Shown here: positions 10,797-27,732 of the stretch, piece by piece
Layout of the letters: each line of letters starts with the position of its first letter
Numbering within the stretch: the first letter of the stretch is position 1
Assembly (NCBI GenBank): GCA_031310005.1
Contig: CM062383.1
Span: 3,658,001-3,722,000, forward strand
Length of the DNA: 64,000 bases
Direction of reading: 5' to 3'
Source of the DNA: Dactylellina haptotyla
Lineage: Eukaryota; Ascomycota; Orbiliomycetes; Orbiliales; Orbiliaceae
Notes under the pieces: model-generated
Told to the model about the DNA's origin: nothing
What the model saw: the letters and a program-made list of their open reading frames with translations, nothing else
Database searches by the model: none
Translations under genes and position numbers: made by a program

Positions 10797-12106
10797 ATCG
10801 CAAATATCGAATCGTGATCCTATTATATCGAGTAATGCGACTAAGTTCTGGTGATGGTGTCTGGTGTTTCTGAGGTTGATCAGCCGCAAATAATTAAGTA
10901 TCTTTACCCTTCTTGTTATTGTCGTTCGCTCTGGTCAGGAGCTGACTGGCCTATCTCGCAAACAGACTTGCGTTGTGCGAACACCAATTTTCCTTCGAGG
11001 GGAAGGGATGCGACTTGTGTTTCGTCTTGAGTAGCTATAGCCGGCTCGAGCCTTTTTTTCTGTGGTGAAGGTAAAGGAGTACAAGACTCCTAGATACAAA
11101 TTTTTAGTGTAGATGCTGTTCAATAATTCTGTCAAAATCCTAGGTACTAATCCATGATCATGGATAGTACGAACCCATGGTCGATCGGCGAAAGCTGTGA
11201 AAGGTGATTTTAGATCAAGCAGCTAAAATCTGAAGCTGTAGAGCTGGACTTTCCTGGGGTATTTAATCGATGGCGGGGAATGCCTGAAAACGATAAACAT
11301 TCCGATTGGGTTACACAAGCGAGGTGCACACGGCTGAGGTTCTGGCTTGTGCGCTAGAAATTCGAATCTAAGTTAGGGCCGAGCCTTGCTTCAAACCAAG
11401 ACTTCGCGGAATCTAATCATCCCCGGAAGTCCGGTGTCACTCTGCCCCAAGTCTCTAGGGATTTGATACGAGCTTTTTGTATGATGAACATTTTTTACAG
11501 CCGTGGAGTCATGTTATGGTACATAGCATTCTGCAGCCGCGGCCGAATTTGGAAAGAGAGTTTGGAACCCGTGCATATTCAATGCCTGTGTGCCTGGTCC
11601 GAACTAGTGACAAACTTGATTCCAATTGCAATCATGGCCCCGCTCCACTAGAATTATAAGTTGTGCATGGAATTTTTAGCGCCGCATTCGACCGGTGTCC
11701 CTACTTGCGTCCTAATCATAAATTTCAACCGATATGGATAGAGTATTTGGAGCACGTGGGCTGGATACTCCGCACAGATTTTCACATGAGATAGTCGGCT
11801 TGTATAGCTGTAATGTGCGGTATGGTCTCACATGGACAGGCCTCCCACTTCTAGTTGCGAGGGAAAATCATCGAAGCAACTACCTGGCAGTCTAGAAGGT
11901 CGGAACCTTCGACTCCCGAAGGTACGTATAAATGCATATTGTACAACTCCGGGAGTGATAAAGACCGGAGCCGATGTTACACAACTGTCGGTAGGAGTGC
12001 TGGTGCATATTCTAAGTTCACAAATATATTGATAAACGCCTTAGCCATTGCCAACGGATTAATCAAGAATTAAATTTGATATTCTAAATCTAGAGCCAAA
12101 CTGATT
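10797..12106. other. Intergenic, nothing recognised
   Basis: 1.3 kb between the ABCC transporter stop and the MpaB-like start. It must hold the MpaB-like promoter. Open frames are short and overlap in several phases without a motif. No repeat or RNA gene was found. Confidence 0.4.
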
Positions 12107-17342
<5,236 letters not shown>

Positions 17343-20300
17343 CAAGGCTAGCTGTCCGCGACTGTCCGCCTAAGATCGATACCGTTTGACCGGGAATTCG
17401 AAGGCGATCGAAGTTATTGAATATTCGTCTTGCGATAGTACGAGACCCTGGATTAAGGGATATGAATATACAAAATTACTGAGTAGCTAAAGTCAATAGA
17501 TAAACCCTTTCTAGTTTATACTAGTTTGTGATTGCATCAATCTTATTTTCGGAAGACGAGGCTCTTTTATAGCAGATATGACTTGTGTCGCTAAATAGAC
17601 AAATTATTGTAGCTCTTCATTGCGGCGGGAGGGCCTTTCTTTGAGGCTGACGCGTTTGACCGAAACAAATAGAAGCGAGTTCATTAACTTATGAGCTTAT
17701 CTATGCTCATGACGAAGAATAGGTCAAATAAGGCTCTCGTTTGTCGACATCACTTATGATGGCGACGCGAGTTTAGACGATTTCGGAAGGTGCGAACCAC
17801 ACATCGGTGGGGCTCACTACGGTTAAATGCAAAACCTGATAAGCTGATCACCAAACTTACTAAGGTTGGAACTGAAGGTGTCTGGTATATTCTTGCCGTG
17901 GAGTCGAGCGCCCTCTCCATGGGAAAGAACCCATGCTTCTCTCTTCTAGCTCGTGCTTGGCGCCGACAGCGACGCGGCAAGTCCTGTATTGGTAATCAGG
18001 CCAGCCAGAAAATTACGTGAAAGAATGAAATTTCTGGGCAGTCCATGATCTTGGTCCACACTATTGAGAGGCTAGGTAGCTGGTTAGGTTTTTTCAAGTT
18101 TTCTTGTCAGTATTTACGATTTCGGTCATCCTATATTATCCCCGCCTTCCATTGGACCTATGGAGTTGGTGTGGATGCGAACCCAACCTAAAGAATTGAA
18201 GAATGTTTGCAGACTCATCCTACTCAGAATATCTAGAGGCTATTACGTATGGATATGTTGTTTCATAGACCAATCCAGGGCGGTGAACAACGAGACTTGG
18301 CCAATCTGGTCCTTGCAATTGAGCTTATGTTGGTGAGATTTTGTGGAATTAGTCTGGCCCTCAACACAACTAACCAACTGGCTTCCTATGCATCTGCATT
18401 TTGGTGCTCGACCAAGCGCAGCTGCAGCAAGAAAGCTCAGTTGAAGACTCAAGGACTCGCACCTTCTATCCAATTGTCCTGCCATATGATTATTCTACTT
18501 ACATTCCATATCGTAGATGTATTTCGTTCCTGCTTAAATCTTTGCAAGCTACCTCAGAATTGAGCCGTCTGCCAGATACCTATCCACAAGCCGAGAGATT
18601 AGACTAGTGTGCAGGCTGAGTTGCGACTAAAAGCTTGTAGGTAAAAGACTGATCCGCCACAACCAACCTAACACCCATATAAACAACACATCTGTTGGCC
18701 TATCGAAATCAGAGACTCCGGGGTAAGTTAGCATGGTGTCTCGCTATTGTGCCGTAAATCTCTTCTTGCTAGGCGCGAAATATTGCTATAACTCCAGGTT
18801 TGCGTTGATCTATTTGGTTACCGTTTGAAATTGCGACTTTTCCGCTGTAACCAGACGCTTGTAAAAAAAAACCGGGAGGGACACGTTAGTCAAACACCGA
18901 TTACGCGTTTAAACGTTTGTCGGTTGCGGTCCCGACGGAGAGAATGAGACCCTACGCCATTACCTGCTTAATTCGACAGAAGGGTCCAAGGGGTGCATGC
19001 ACCAACAGCTCGTATCCACGCATGTTCCAACAATCTAAAACGCAGGTTCGCATTCAAAACCAATCTCCATGGGACTCAGCCGCTCTGTTACGAGCAAACA
19101 CAATCCGATACGAATAAGATGGAAGCGATCAAGTTGGTATTCTTGAGAACCGATGCGTTGAGGTTTGTCTTCTCATTCGGATTTATGTTACATACAACTC
19201 GAAGCAACTTCTTTTTCTTGTCATGGCCCTCCATATTTTCGATGGTCGATAAAACATATTTAGAACTCGCCTTTAGAACTCGCCTCCGCATATCCAATTC
19301 CATGATCTTGCATGAAATGATGAAGATATACGACTTGTTTGCCTAATCGGTGACCTCTCAGGTTTTCTGGAAATGCAAATATGGTTTTTGGGTTCCGCAT
19401 TGCGAGGAGAGGCGAGTCGGCCACTTGAATAGCCTACCAACAATATGACTAACCCAAATCATACCAACGAGAACGCCCTAAACAGGGGTTGTGGTCAAAC
19501 ACCTGGGTTCCAAAGAAGGTAAAAATCCCCGAATTTCTGTTTGGGGAAGTCCCAAGGATATGTATAAATATCTAAACCACACGTTCTCCCCTGGATGCAC
19601 ATGCTACTTTGTGTGCTAAATCTAGTTGAAAGTTGAGAACACAACTAGCTAGCTCTAATTATTAAGAATTCTATGTGCTGTTTTCAAAGCTTAAAACCCT
19701 TGCTTAAACGGTGGAACAGTGGGAAAGCGCAGGAATCCAGGTTTCGTGCGTTCGGCTGGTATGCAGTAAAGCGCCTAGCGGGTGATATTTTGGTCCACGG
19801 GATAGCAAAGCTAGTGGTTTCGTACAACGGCAAGCCATGTCCCAGATATGGTTTGTGGGATGGTTGTGGCAACCCGAGATTTAAGATATTTTCTGTACTA
19901 GTGCGGCACAGGTCTCCAGGGTCAGCAAATTGTTTCACAACAGTAAGGTCCATGACCTGTTGGCACCTTTTGTTTGGCAAGAGTCTGGTACCATGCTAGA
20001 GCTCGCTTCGTACTTCTAATATTTCTAGAATACCATAAAGAAGGTGGAGAGTCCAGTCATGGGCGCAGCTTCTTGGAAACTTACGTACACACGGAAGCAA
20101 AGATCCACGCTAAGGATATAAGATCCTGAAATTTTATTAAATAGATTCCCTACCCGCAGCTTATAGCTGAATTTCATAATACCCAAGAGGAAGAAATATT
20201 TTTGTGCTCGCTGAGCTTAGGAGAAACATTCATAACAAAGGTTTTATTCGATTGACGCTCCTCAGAATTGCCTTACGACTTTGAATGGTTAAGATATTTC

Positions 20301-20681
20301 CCACTTTTGGGATACGATGACCTACTCGCGACGATCTTGTTTTCAAATGTAAGTATCCCAATCAGTTAAGAAGCCATCTAGTAACGCAGGATGTCTTTTA
20401 TAACATGAAACTTTTGAATAATTTATAAAAGCCACATAGTTGACATGCCTTTTCTAGTTTTCGCTATGCTATCATTATATTACAAATAATTATATTAGAA
20501 TTCTTATTTGACCAAGATATTCGTAAGTCCAATTAGCCCAGAATCCCATCGATCTTTTAATTTCTACTTGCTAATTCAAATTCTGGTATAAAGTTTACCG
20601 TAAGAGCACCCTCGGTATCCCCACAGACACCTTCGCATTCATTTATTCTACGGTAGATATCGTCGGTCCATGTTAACAAAG
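17343..20681. other. Long gene-poor intergenic region
   Basis: About 3.3 kb between the ABCC start and the supported part of the DUF3431 gene. It contains one possible two-exon coding fragment (18249-18607, listed separately), a 13-bp tandem duplication (ttagaactcgcct unit) at about 19259-19284, and several overlapping short open frames on both strands, the longest about 100 codons (19673-19999), none with a motif. The right part, after about 20300, probably holds the 5' leader of the DUF3431 gene. Confidence 0.4.
18249..18607 (+). other. Possible small gene or gene fragment, two exons, 89 aa
   Basis: The stretch 18422-18607 reads a natural-looking protein end (RTFYPIVLPYDYSTYIPYRR) finishing in a TAG. 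Splicing 18249-18332 to 18422-18607 (donor GTGAGA, acceptor GCGCAG) joins it in phase to MDMLFHRPIQGGEQRDLANL and continues. I recognise no family. It could be the surviving 3' end of a decayed gene or a small orphan gene; the splice is a guess. Confidence 0.25.
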
Positions 20682-22732
20682 TCACTTGGAAGCAATAGCA
20701 TATTCATTATTATGGATCTATACGGCCACGGCTCTTATCACAGAGCTGCTTACGACCACTACTCTCTATACTTCAAAATACAGGACAACCGAAAACCTTC
20801 CGACGATACAACCTTGGCGGATTCGGGATACCTTTATAGAATCCATTCTGGGAGTTCTGGATATCTCAATTCATATCTGTGTTGTTCAGGCACTTTTCTA
20901 CAGTCGTAGTATAACTTTACCCATGCTATTCTTTGTAAGTTGAAACTCCAAATCAGAAATAGATAATCACCCAATCAGTAGCAAGTCACATTCAAAGCTA
21001 ACGGGAGGTGATTATTAACACAAAGTATTTGGCCGAGATTACAGCTCGAATTCAGGGAGTCTCTTACCAGCGTCTTCTCCAGGCACCTACTTCACAGCGA
21101 ACATCATTTTCGACATTCTTGACGATGGCGACGCCTGCGTTAATCTTACTTCCACCCATAGGCCTTATACTACTCTCTGAGCGCAGGTTGGATCCTAAAG
21201 CAATACCATTTCTATTGATTGGAGCGTCTAGCTACATTGGAAAGCATGCCTTTATGTTTTCGCTCGCACAGAAGTCCGCAGGCCCACCCAGTTTTTGGCG
21301 ATGGACAAGAGCAATCCAATTACTAGCTCTCCTCGTATGCGTCACAGGAGCTATTTTCTGCATATATGAGGGACAAATGCTAGTATTTCGCGGGGGGTTC
21401 CACAAGATACTTACAACTGTTCCCGCTCATTTCCTTTTACCGACAGTCGTACTAAGCGTCTTCGACGCACTATCAAGTTCTCAGTATTGCCAGGAAACCC
21501 GTAGAGACATTGGCGCAAATTCGGGTTCTTTCACTGATATTGCTACATCGAAAGCTGCGATGGATATTATATGCGTCTTTATATCTAGTTTTTCATTCTT
21601 TTTGCAGACTCCAACATGGGTTCAAGTCTTAACATACGGGAGCATTGTCGTTTTGACGAGTATTTTCTCACTCTTGCTTAGGTCCTCTCACCCGTCGAGT
21701 CAAACAGAGGAACTAGAGCTCGAAGATTATAATCCCACAGTAAAGTTACTTCCAGATACAGATCAACACGCTCCGAAAGCGAGGCAACGAGTTGGATACT
21801 GTTTCGGATTTAATTTAAAACTGTGGATTTTTCTTCTAGGACTTATTGGAACGAAAGTTTCATTAGAGAGACCCACCCGCGCGACTCGCATAGACGATAT
21901 CACGTCTATTCGACCCATAACTTACATACCCCAGAGCTCGCGCCGCTTAGATGTTGTTGTCAGCCACTATAATGAGGATCCTGCTAGTATCAAAAGCTTC
22001 ATCGATAATCTCAAAGAAATTCCAACAATACGGAGCTTGGATCCAAATGTAATGATATATACCAAAAACGACGAAATCGACCCTGTTGAGTTGAAGCGAG
22101 CATCGGGGGCTGCTAATGTTACGGCGCTACCAAATCGAGGCCGAGAAGGGGGGACGTACCTCCACCATATTATCAACAACTGGGACAACCTCGCGAACCA
22201 GACAATATTCATCCAAGGTCACCCTCATGTTCGAAATCGAGTGTTACGCCGCCTGGAAAAATATTTTGATCCTCTGAGAACAGGGATGCTTGATCTTGGG
22301 TATCGCGATCCTCGAGGCTGTAATTGCCTTGACTGCAGAGACGAGCACGGGTGGGTTGACGAAGCCGGTATTATCCCGGAGCTTATGGCGAAAGCCCATC
22401 ACATAAAATGCGACGCGAATACTAAGGTTTCTATTTCATACGCGGGACAATTTGTTGTGTCTCACAAACGAATATGGGCCATTAAAAAGTCGGTTTACGA
22501 GAGCCTGAATGACAGGCTTGTTGGAGAAAATAGAATCAAACTTGGCGGGGATGAAGACAGCCCGGACGCGCCATTTTTTGGTTATACTATAGAACGAAGT
22601 TGGAATGCCCTTTTTCAGTGTGCTGATTTAACGGGTGTTAGAGACATGTGCCCTGGGTTGGCAATTGTTGGTTCCGAATTTGCGGATTTGCGACCTCCAA
22701 AGCCGGAGGATTGTGGTTGTATGGATGAGTAA
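20682..22732 (+). CDS. Polytopic membrane protein with C-terminal DUF3431 domain
   Basis: Supported exons are 20682-20934 and 21026-22732 (intron with donor GTAAGT, acceptor AAG, branch-like CTAAC at about 20998). The N-terminal part has roughly eight hydrophobic segments, beginning with LLWIYTATALITELLTTTTL and ending near LKLWIFLLGLIG. The C-terminal 260 residues are a DUF3431 domain: DVVVSHYNEDPASI, then NRGREGGTYLHHI, TIFIQGHPHVRNRVL and a Cys-rich CNCLDCRDEH region, ending in CGCMDE. DUF3431 proteins resemble glycosyltransferase-like folds, but their biochemistry is not established to my knowledge. The 5' end is unresolved: no in-frame ATG exists in the first supported exon. A candidate first exon at 20317-20348 (ATG, donor GTAAGT) joins in phase, giving 663 aa, but needs a 333-bp intron, long for this genome. 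Confidence 0.8.
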
Positions 22733-24626
22733 TTTCAGTTGTTTTTGCATAGGAGTTCACGGAATATGATTTCAGCGGGCTGTAAAAATGTCATTATAGA
22801 TACTTGATTTTTCAATTTTTTTAATTTTAATTTTATTGATTGACGCGCTGGAGGCATGTCACCCATCATATTTCAACCCCTCAACACTGTAAGTATTTGG
22901 GCTGAGTCAAGAGGGCCCGAGGGGAGCTCGAGAACGCATACTTTTGATGTCGCAGAACAACGCTACAAGACACCATAACCAAGAGAGAGAAAGAGGCAAA
23001 GCTTGACTCATACCTGATCTATTCTCACTGCAATAAATGCTCACAGTTTAGCTTCGGGCCTGGGATTCAGCGTGAAGGAATAAGAGCATGCGCGCAGTGA
23101 GATCTCGTATCCAATTGAGGCGCCTGCAGGCTATGATGCACTAACTTATCTGAGCGGGTTGCCGCTATCATATTGGTATTTGGTCAAGGACTTTGGTATT
23201 TACTGTATGGGGCTCGTTGAACAGAACTTAAAACCTCGTAAAAGCTGACGACGCACCAAGCCTGACGCGCACTCAAACTCGCCTAGCTCCCATCGCGGAA
23301 TCCTCGGCCTCCACAGAACGGCCGGCAACACACCGGTACCCTCCACACATGTGCGCATTTGCAACAGGAATATTGCATTGGGAGCTTACTATATGTTGCA
23401 TTACATAGATATATCCGCGTAAAAGCGACATTTGGAGGTTTATCGCGAGAGCTTCATAGCTATAAAATAGTATTTATTCTTGGCGAGTTTCATTCAGAGG
23501 CTATCACGATCATATGAGCACATGTGCACATGAACGTATACGAGGAAGGACCCAATAATACGTTGTGGTTTTGTGTTCCACCTTGATCTATGTTCATATG
23601 AGTGATAGAGACTAGAACAAAAATACAAGTAGCAACTAGAAACCTCTCTCGATGCTGTGAAGAATCTGGGCATATAGAGTTATGACGCGCAAAACACATA
23701 TCTTTGGATGCGAATCAATTAGTTTTTGATAGTCCAAGCTGCTTATCTCTTTTGCTAAGGGTTATCTCAAATATACCACAAACGATTGAAGGAATATATG
23801 TGTTTAACTCATCACTAGGGGATCTGAGAATCCCCGATAGAATTCGCGGTGATGTGTACATAGAGTCGTGATCTGGAATTGCATTGGTAAGTCACTAGTG
23901 TCCATTATATATATATGGCTGAGGCTTGAGGCCATGGTTGTTGGCTTCCACCATGCGAATCTAGTATTGCGAATCCTGAAGGAGCTATTTTATAAATATG
24001 ATTTTATTTGATGCTTGAGAATCGGTACCGAGCAGCGTTTGATTTTTAGTTTCCAGGAATCTGTTCACATTCAAGGTTCTTAGTTCATTAGAATCATATT
24101 TATTTGGAGGAGAGCCTATCTAGTATCACTGCGAATCGAATTCATTTATCATCAATACTGAGAGTAATTAGACTCTAATTAACAGTTTATCTCGAGTTGA
24201 CTGTACCAGCCAAAGTGATTGGAACCAAGTTTTGTCGATCTTACTAGCATGTAGTTTTAAAGTACCTCAATCTATCGTAATACCTCGTTCCAGATACTGA
24301 CGCAAAGCCCGCCTATCAGTTATTTAACTGAGAACCACAACCTTTTCGTGGCCCAAGAATAATATCTCAAATCAGCTTCTTCAATAATAATTGTGGTAAA
24401 ATGGGTCAAGATTGCTGGGAAGCCTTGGGTACGATTGATCTGCGTCCATGCGCTCAAGTGCTCTCGAAACAAAGACCCGACGAAAACGTGATCGCCAAAT
24501 CTGTTAGTGATTTGAATTTTAAGATCTGGGGGAACGTGCAGACCCTTAACAAGCGATCGCGATCGTCTACAGATCGCCACGACAGGAGCCCAGCCTAATG
24601 GGATATTTCTAGTACAAGCTGATCTT
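22733..24626. other. Long intergenic region, nothing recognised
   Basis: About 1.9 kb with low coding character. Overlapping open frames of 65-105 codons on opposite strands near 24320-24637 contradict each other and have no motif. Short AT microsatellite patches (for example near 23908-23917) occur. The right end is the presumed promoter of the 381-aa gene. Confidence 0.4.
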
Positions 24627-25772
24627 ATGGCCCCCACGAAGTCTGTAGTGCGTACTATGCCGCCAACCGGCCCCTCAACTATCTTGAAATCTCACTGGGT
24701 ACTCGCCGTTATTATACTTAGTGGGATAGTTGGGATATTTGGGGGGATCAGTTTGTGCAAGTATATATTAACGAAAACGAAAACTGACAACAAGAGACGG
24801 GATTCGAAGCACTATTTGGGAGTCTTGGAGCGAGGAAAGAGAATTTTATTTCCGATGAGAAAGATCAAAACAAATACTATAACAGGAACGCAAAGCTCGG
24901 AAGGAACTCTGCCTCCATGTCTAGGCAGTCCTCGCACTGAGTATGGAGTTGTCGGTTTTGGAAATTGTCAGGCAGAGTGCCTAGAGTCGATAGCTGGCAG
25001 TTCTGGCGCAGTGTTACCTGGAGATATTAGTGTACCTGATGACGGCGCGCTAGCGGCAAGGGGTATCCAAGACACTTCCAAGATGCTTACACCACCTATG
25101 AAGCCAGAGAAGTGCAAATTCACAACCATTAAGCATTGGTATCATCCGGCTAGTCAGACTGGGGGAACATCGGGGACGTTAGATAAAGCCCGTCAGATTT
25201 TTCCGGTTGGGCCAGGAGAAGGCTTTCGACTGGATGGCGAAGAGGAGCCTCTAGCTCTAGTTATTCCGAGATGGCAAGGTGTAGAAGATAGGAAGCATAA
25301 TTCGTGGGAAAAGAGTTTGCTTCCTGGGACCCCAAGCTCATTGACGAAATTTGGAAAAATCAGGAGATTCAGCTTGGGAGAAAAGGATAAAGTTACTGGT
25401 CAACCACAAAGTAAGCAAACTTTAAGAAAGTTTGGTGATTTTGAGAATCGAACACCAAGAAGCTGCTGGGAGGTCGGAAACCGAGAACACGACTACCTCC
25501 GTCGGAGTCTTAGCGTAATAGACAGCGCCTCCTTTCTAGCAAACACTAGTTATGAAACTATAAAACTAGATGCTGGCCCAGAGTTCGTGGAGACGGCAGA
25601 GGAGGACAGAGATTATGACGGGTATAGGGAGTCTATTATTTCTGGGTATGGAAAATCTGTAACAGATGGAGATCCCAACGTGGGCCAAGATCCTGAAGCT
25701 TATTTGTGGAAGGCACTTCCGAAACCACCAGCGGAGCGAGTATGGGTTCAAAATGGTAACAGAGCAGTCTAA
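24627..25772 (+). CDS. Orphan single-pass membrane protein, 381 aa
   Basis: An intronless 381-codon frame from a clear ATG to TAA. One strong transmembrane segment lies near residues 24-46 (HWVLAVIILSGIVGIFGGIS). After it comes a Lys/Arg-rich stretch (KTKTDNKRRDSKHY), which by the positive-inside rule would place the long C-terminal part in the cytosol. That part is hydrophilic, Gly/Ser/Glu-rich and probably disordered, with scattered Trp and Pro and an acidic patch near residue 330 (ETAEEDRDYDGY). This layout resembles fungal single-pass proteins of unknown role; I recognise no conserved domain. It is convergent with the downstream MFS transporter, 217 bp apart. Real gene likely; function unknown. 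Confidence 0.65.
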   Translation: MAPTKSVVRTMPPTGPSTILKSHWVLAVIILSGIVGIFGGISLCKYILTKTKTDNKRRDSKHYLGVLERGKRILFPMRKIKTNTITGTQSSEGTLPPCLGSPRTEYGVVGFGNCQAECLESIAGSSGAVLPGDISVPDDGALAARGIQDTSKMLTPPMKPEKCKFTTIKHWYHPASQTGGTSGTLDKARQIFPVGPGEGFRLDGEEEPLALVIPRWQGVEDRKHNSWEKSLLPGTPSSLTKFGKIRRFSLGEKDKVTGQPQSKQTLRKFGDFENRTPRSCWEVGNREHDYLRRSLSVIDSASFLANTSYETIKLDAGPEFVETAEEDRDYDGYRESIISGYGKSVTDGDPNVGQDPEAYLWKALPKPPAERVWVQNGNRAV

Positions 25773-25989
25773 CACCCTGTATATAGCATTATGAAAATTT
25801 GATACTAAAACTGGGCTAGAATGTAAAGATTATACAAGACCAAAGGACTAATAGGTAACGCATTCAATAACATTTTATGTAGCCATAGATATATTAGATA
25901 TAAAGTAAACCCTGTAAACGCCTGTTATTAAGACAGTTCTAACTTGCTGAAACTCCGTTAAACCTGAATAATGAGGATGTGGGGTATCG

Positions 25990-27732
25990 CTAGTCATCTT
26001 CTTTTCTCCGTCTAATGTCATCCATTTCCCTCTCATGTGGGCTTTTTCCTTCCTCCATTCTCCAACTTACGAAGATACCTAAAATTGCGATTCCGGTTAA
26101 ATAAGTCCACCAAACACACCCGACCATTCCTATCTCCATTCCCTTCGCACTGATCCAACCGCCTAAAGCTGGACCGACTGCCCGAGCAAGAGAGCTCAAC
26201 ATGTTACCAATTCCATGTAGGGTACCGAGTAGCTTGGGGGAGGGTGCTGCATTCGTCAAGAGGATTACTGAGCTGGGTATTGCTAACGTTCGGGCCATTA
26301 CTTGTAGGAATAAGACGAACGCTATCGCGATACCGCGAGTGATTGAGCTCTCGAAAAGGAGGACATACGGTGTAAGTATGTAGCTTAATGGGAATATGAT
26401 AAACGCAAATCGGAAGATCCTCAATGTTCCAAATCGAGCTTGGAGGGTTGGGTAGATGAACATTTGGAGAAAAATTCCAGAGCAGCCGAAAGCGGAGAGA
26501 TAAAGACCAATCGTTGAGGCATCGTAGCCAAGGCCACCAGTGAAAAATAAACTGTTAGATTGTGCTTGCGGTTTGAAGTTTTCCTGATTGAAGGGGGTGG
26601 AAAGAAAGATTGGGAACAGTTGCATGAAGGCGGCGTTATGAAAAGGCAGTAATGTGAAACCTGCAAGGGTCATTGCGATAACTTTGGTTCTGATGCTACC
26701 AGGAGCCTGCGGACCTGAGATGGGTTTCCTTGAGTCGGGAGGGGCCGAGATAGTCGACTGCGAGGCGGCGGCTGCTGTAACGGTTGACTCCTCGTCCCGG
26801 ATCACTTCGTAGCCGTGCATTGTTATCCGCATGATCAGCCGCATGATGCGTTTTCTCAATTCAATCCCGATATCCCGATGGCCAGGGCGGGTTTTAGAGG
26901 GAAGAGTTTCTCTTAGCCCGCCAACTGCAAGCACTAGAGCAACGGACAATGCCATAGCGTTGACCATAGTCGGAAGCGCGAATGGGTATTGCTCCAACCA
27001 CTCAACGCCCCCGAATAACCAAGGTAGGTTTTTCGTAGGTGTGGCGAGGAGACCACCAAGTGCCAACCCAGCAATATTTCCGCTGTTGAAGACCAATGGC
27101 AACAAAAGGAACGCTCTTGATTGATATTTTCTTTCTTTGACAATCTCTGCTGTCATGGTTCTCATGACCCCAATATTGCCGTTCGCGATGCCCGCAATCA
27201 ATCTCCAAAACATGACCTCGGGAATTGTGGTTCCGAAACCGAAGCCAATGTTGGCAACTATGGAGGCGAGAAGCGGATAGACGATCACCGGCTTTCGGCC
27301 AAATCTATCTGCGAGTTTAGCCCAAAGCATACTGGTAGCAAACTGGGCTAGAGCGAATGCCGCAACCAACAAGCCAGCCCGACGGGATATTGTCGAATTG
27401 GAGGACGTTTGGCCATTTGTAGCTTGCTTGTCGAGGGAACGAATCAGGTAATAGAGATAAGGGAGAAGACAGGTATTGCTCAGCGGCTCCGAAAGGCGGC
27501 AAGCTGCTAATATCAGAAGCTGCGATTTGTGTGGTAATGACGACCAAGTCACGGGAGGTTCCTTTGACCGGGAAGCGAGGGGACGAGATGCGAGTCGCTC
27601 AGCGTCCGTGGTAGTGCCCGCGACGGAAGGAGCTCGTATCGGGGAAAGCTCGATTTGTTCTTTCGATTGAAGGAGCGGCCTGGAATTGAGGTGGTCTTCC
27701 GACGAGGTCGAATCGATGGAGTGTCGTGCCAT
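25990..27732 (-). CDS. MFS transporter, ZIF-like / multidrug family
   Basis: A twelve-helix major facilitator carrier of the group that includes plant Zinc-Induced Facilitator-like proteins and fungal relatives, probably a proton antiporter. The substrate is unknown. A single exon gives 580 aa from the ATG at 27732; the frame stays open upstream to about 27849 but has no further ATG. The N-terminal 65 residues are soluble and Ser/Arg-rich. The family entry SQLLILAACRLSEPLSNTCL lies at about 70-89, and motif A, KLADRFGRKP, at about 139-148. The segment GIANGNIGVMRTMTAEIVKE (about 216-235) is the characteristic helix 4 region of this family. The central loop is long and Ser/Pro-rich. The C-terminal tail is highly charged. 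It is divergent from the NmrA gene across a 1.16-kb GC-rich spacer. No damage seen. Confidence 0.9.
   Translation of the reverse strand: MARHSIDSTSSEDHLNSRPLLQSKEQIELSPIRAPSVAGTTTDAERLASRPLASRSKEPPVTWSSLPHKSQLLILAACRLSEPLSNTCLLPYLYYLIRSLDKQATNGQTSSNSTISRRAGLLVAAFALAQFATSMLWAKLADRFGRKPVIVYPLLASIVANIGFGFGTTIPEVMFWRLIAGIANGNIGVMRTMTAEIVKERKYQSRAFLLLPLVFNSGNIAGLALGGLLATPTKNLPWLFGGVEWLEQYPFALPTMVNAMALSVALVLAVGGLRETLPSKTRPGHRDIGIELRKRIMRLIMRITMHGYEVIRDEESTVTAAAASQSTISAPPDSRKPISGPQAPGSIRTKVIAMTLAGFTLLPFHNAAFMQLFPIFLSTPFNQENFKPQAQSNSLFFTGGLGYDASTIGLYLSAFGCSGIFLQMFIYPTLQARFGTLRIFRFAFIIFPLSYILTPYVLLFESSITRGIAIAFVLFLQVMARTLAIPSSVILLTNAAPSPKLLGTLHGIGNMLSSLARAVGPALGGWISAKGMEIGMVGCVWWTYLTGIAILGIFVSWRMEEGKSPHEREMDDIRRRKEDD

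Noticed and set aside
19673-19999. Opposed open frames of about 100 codons
   Set aside because: Both strands are open over the same interval and neither shows a domain or supported splice sites.
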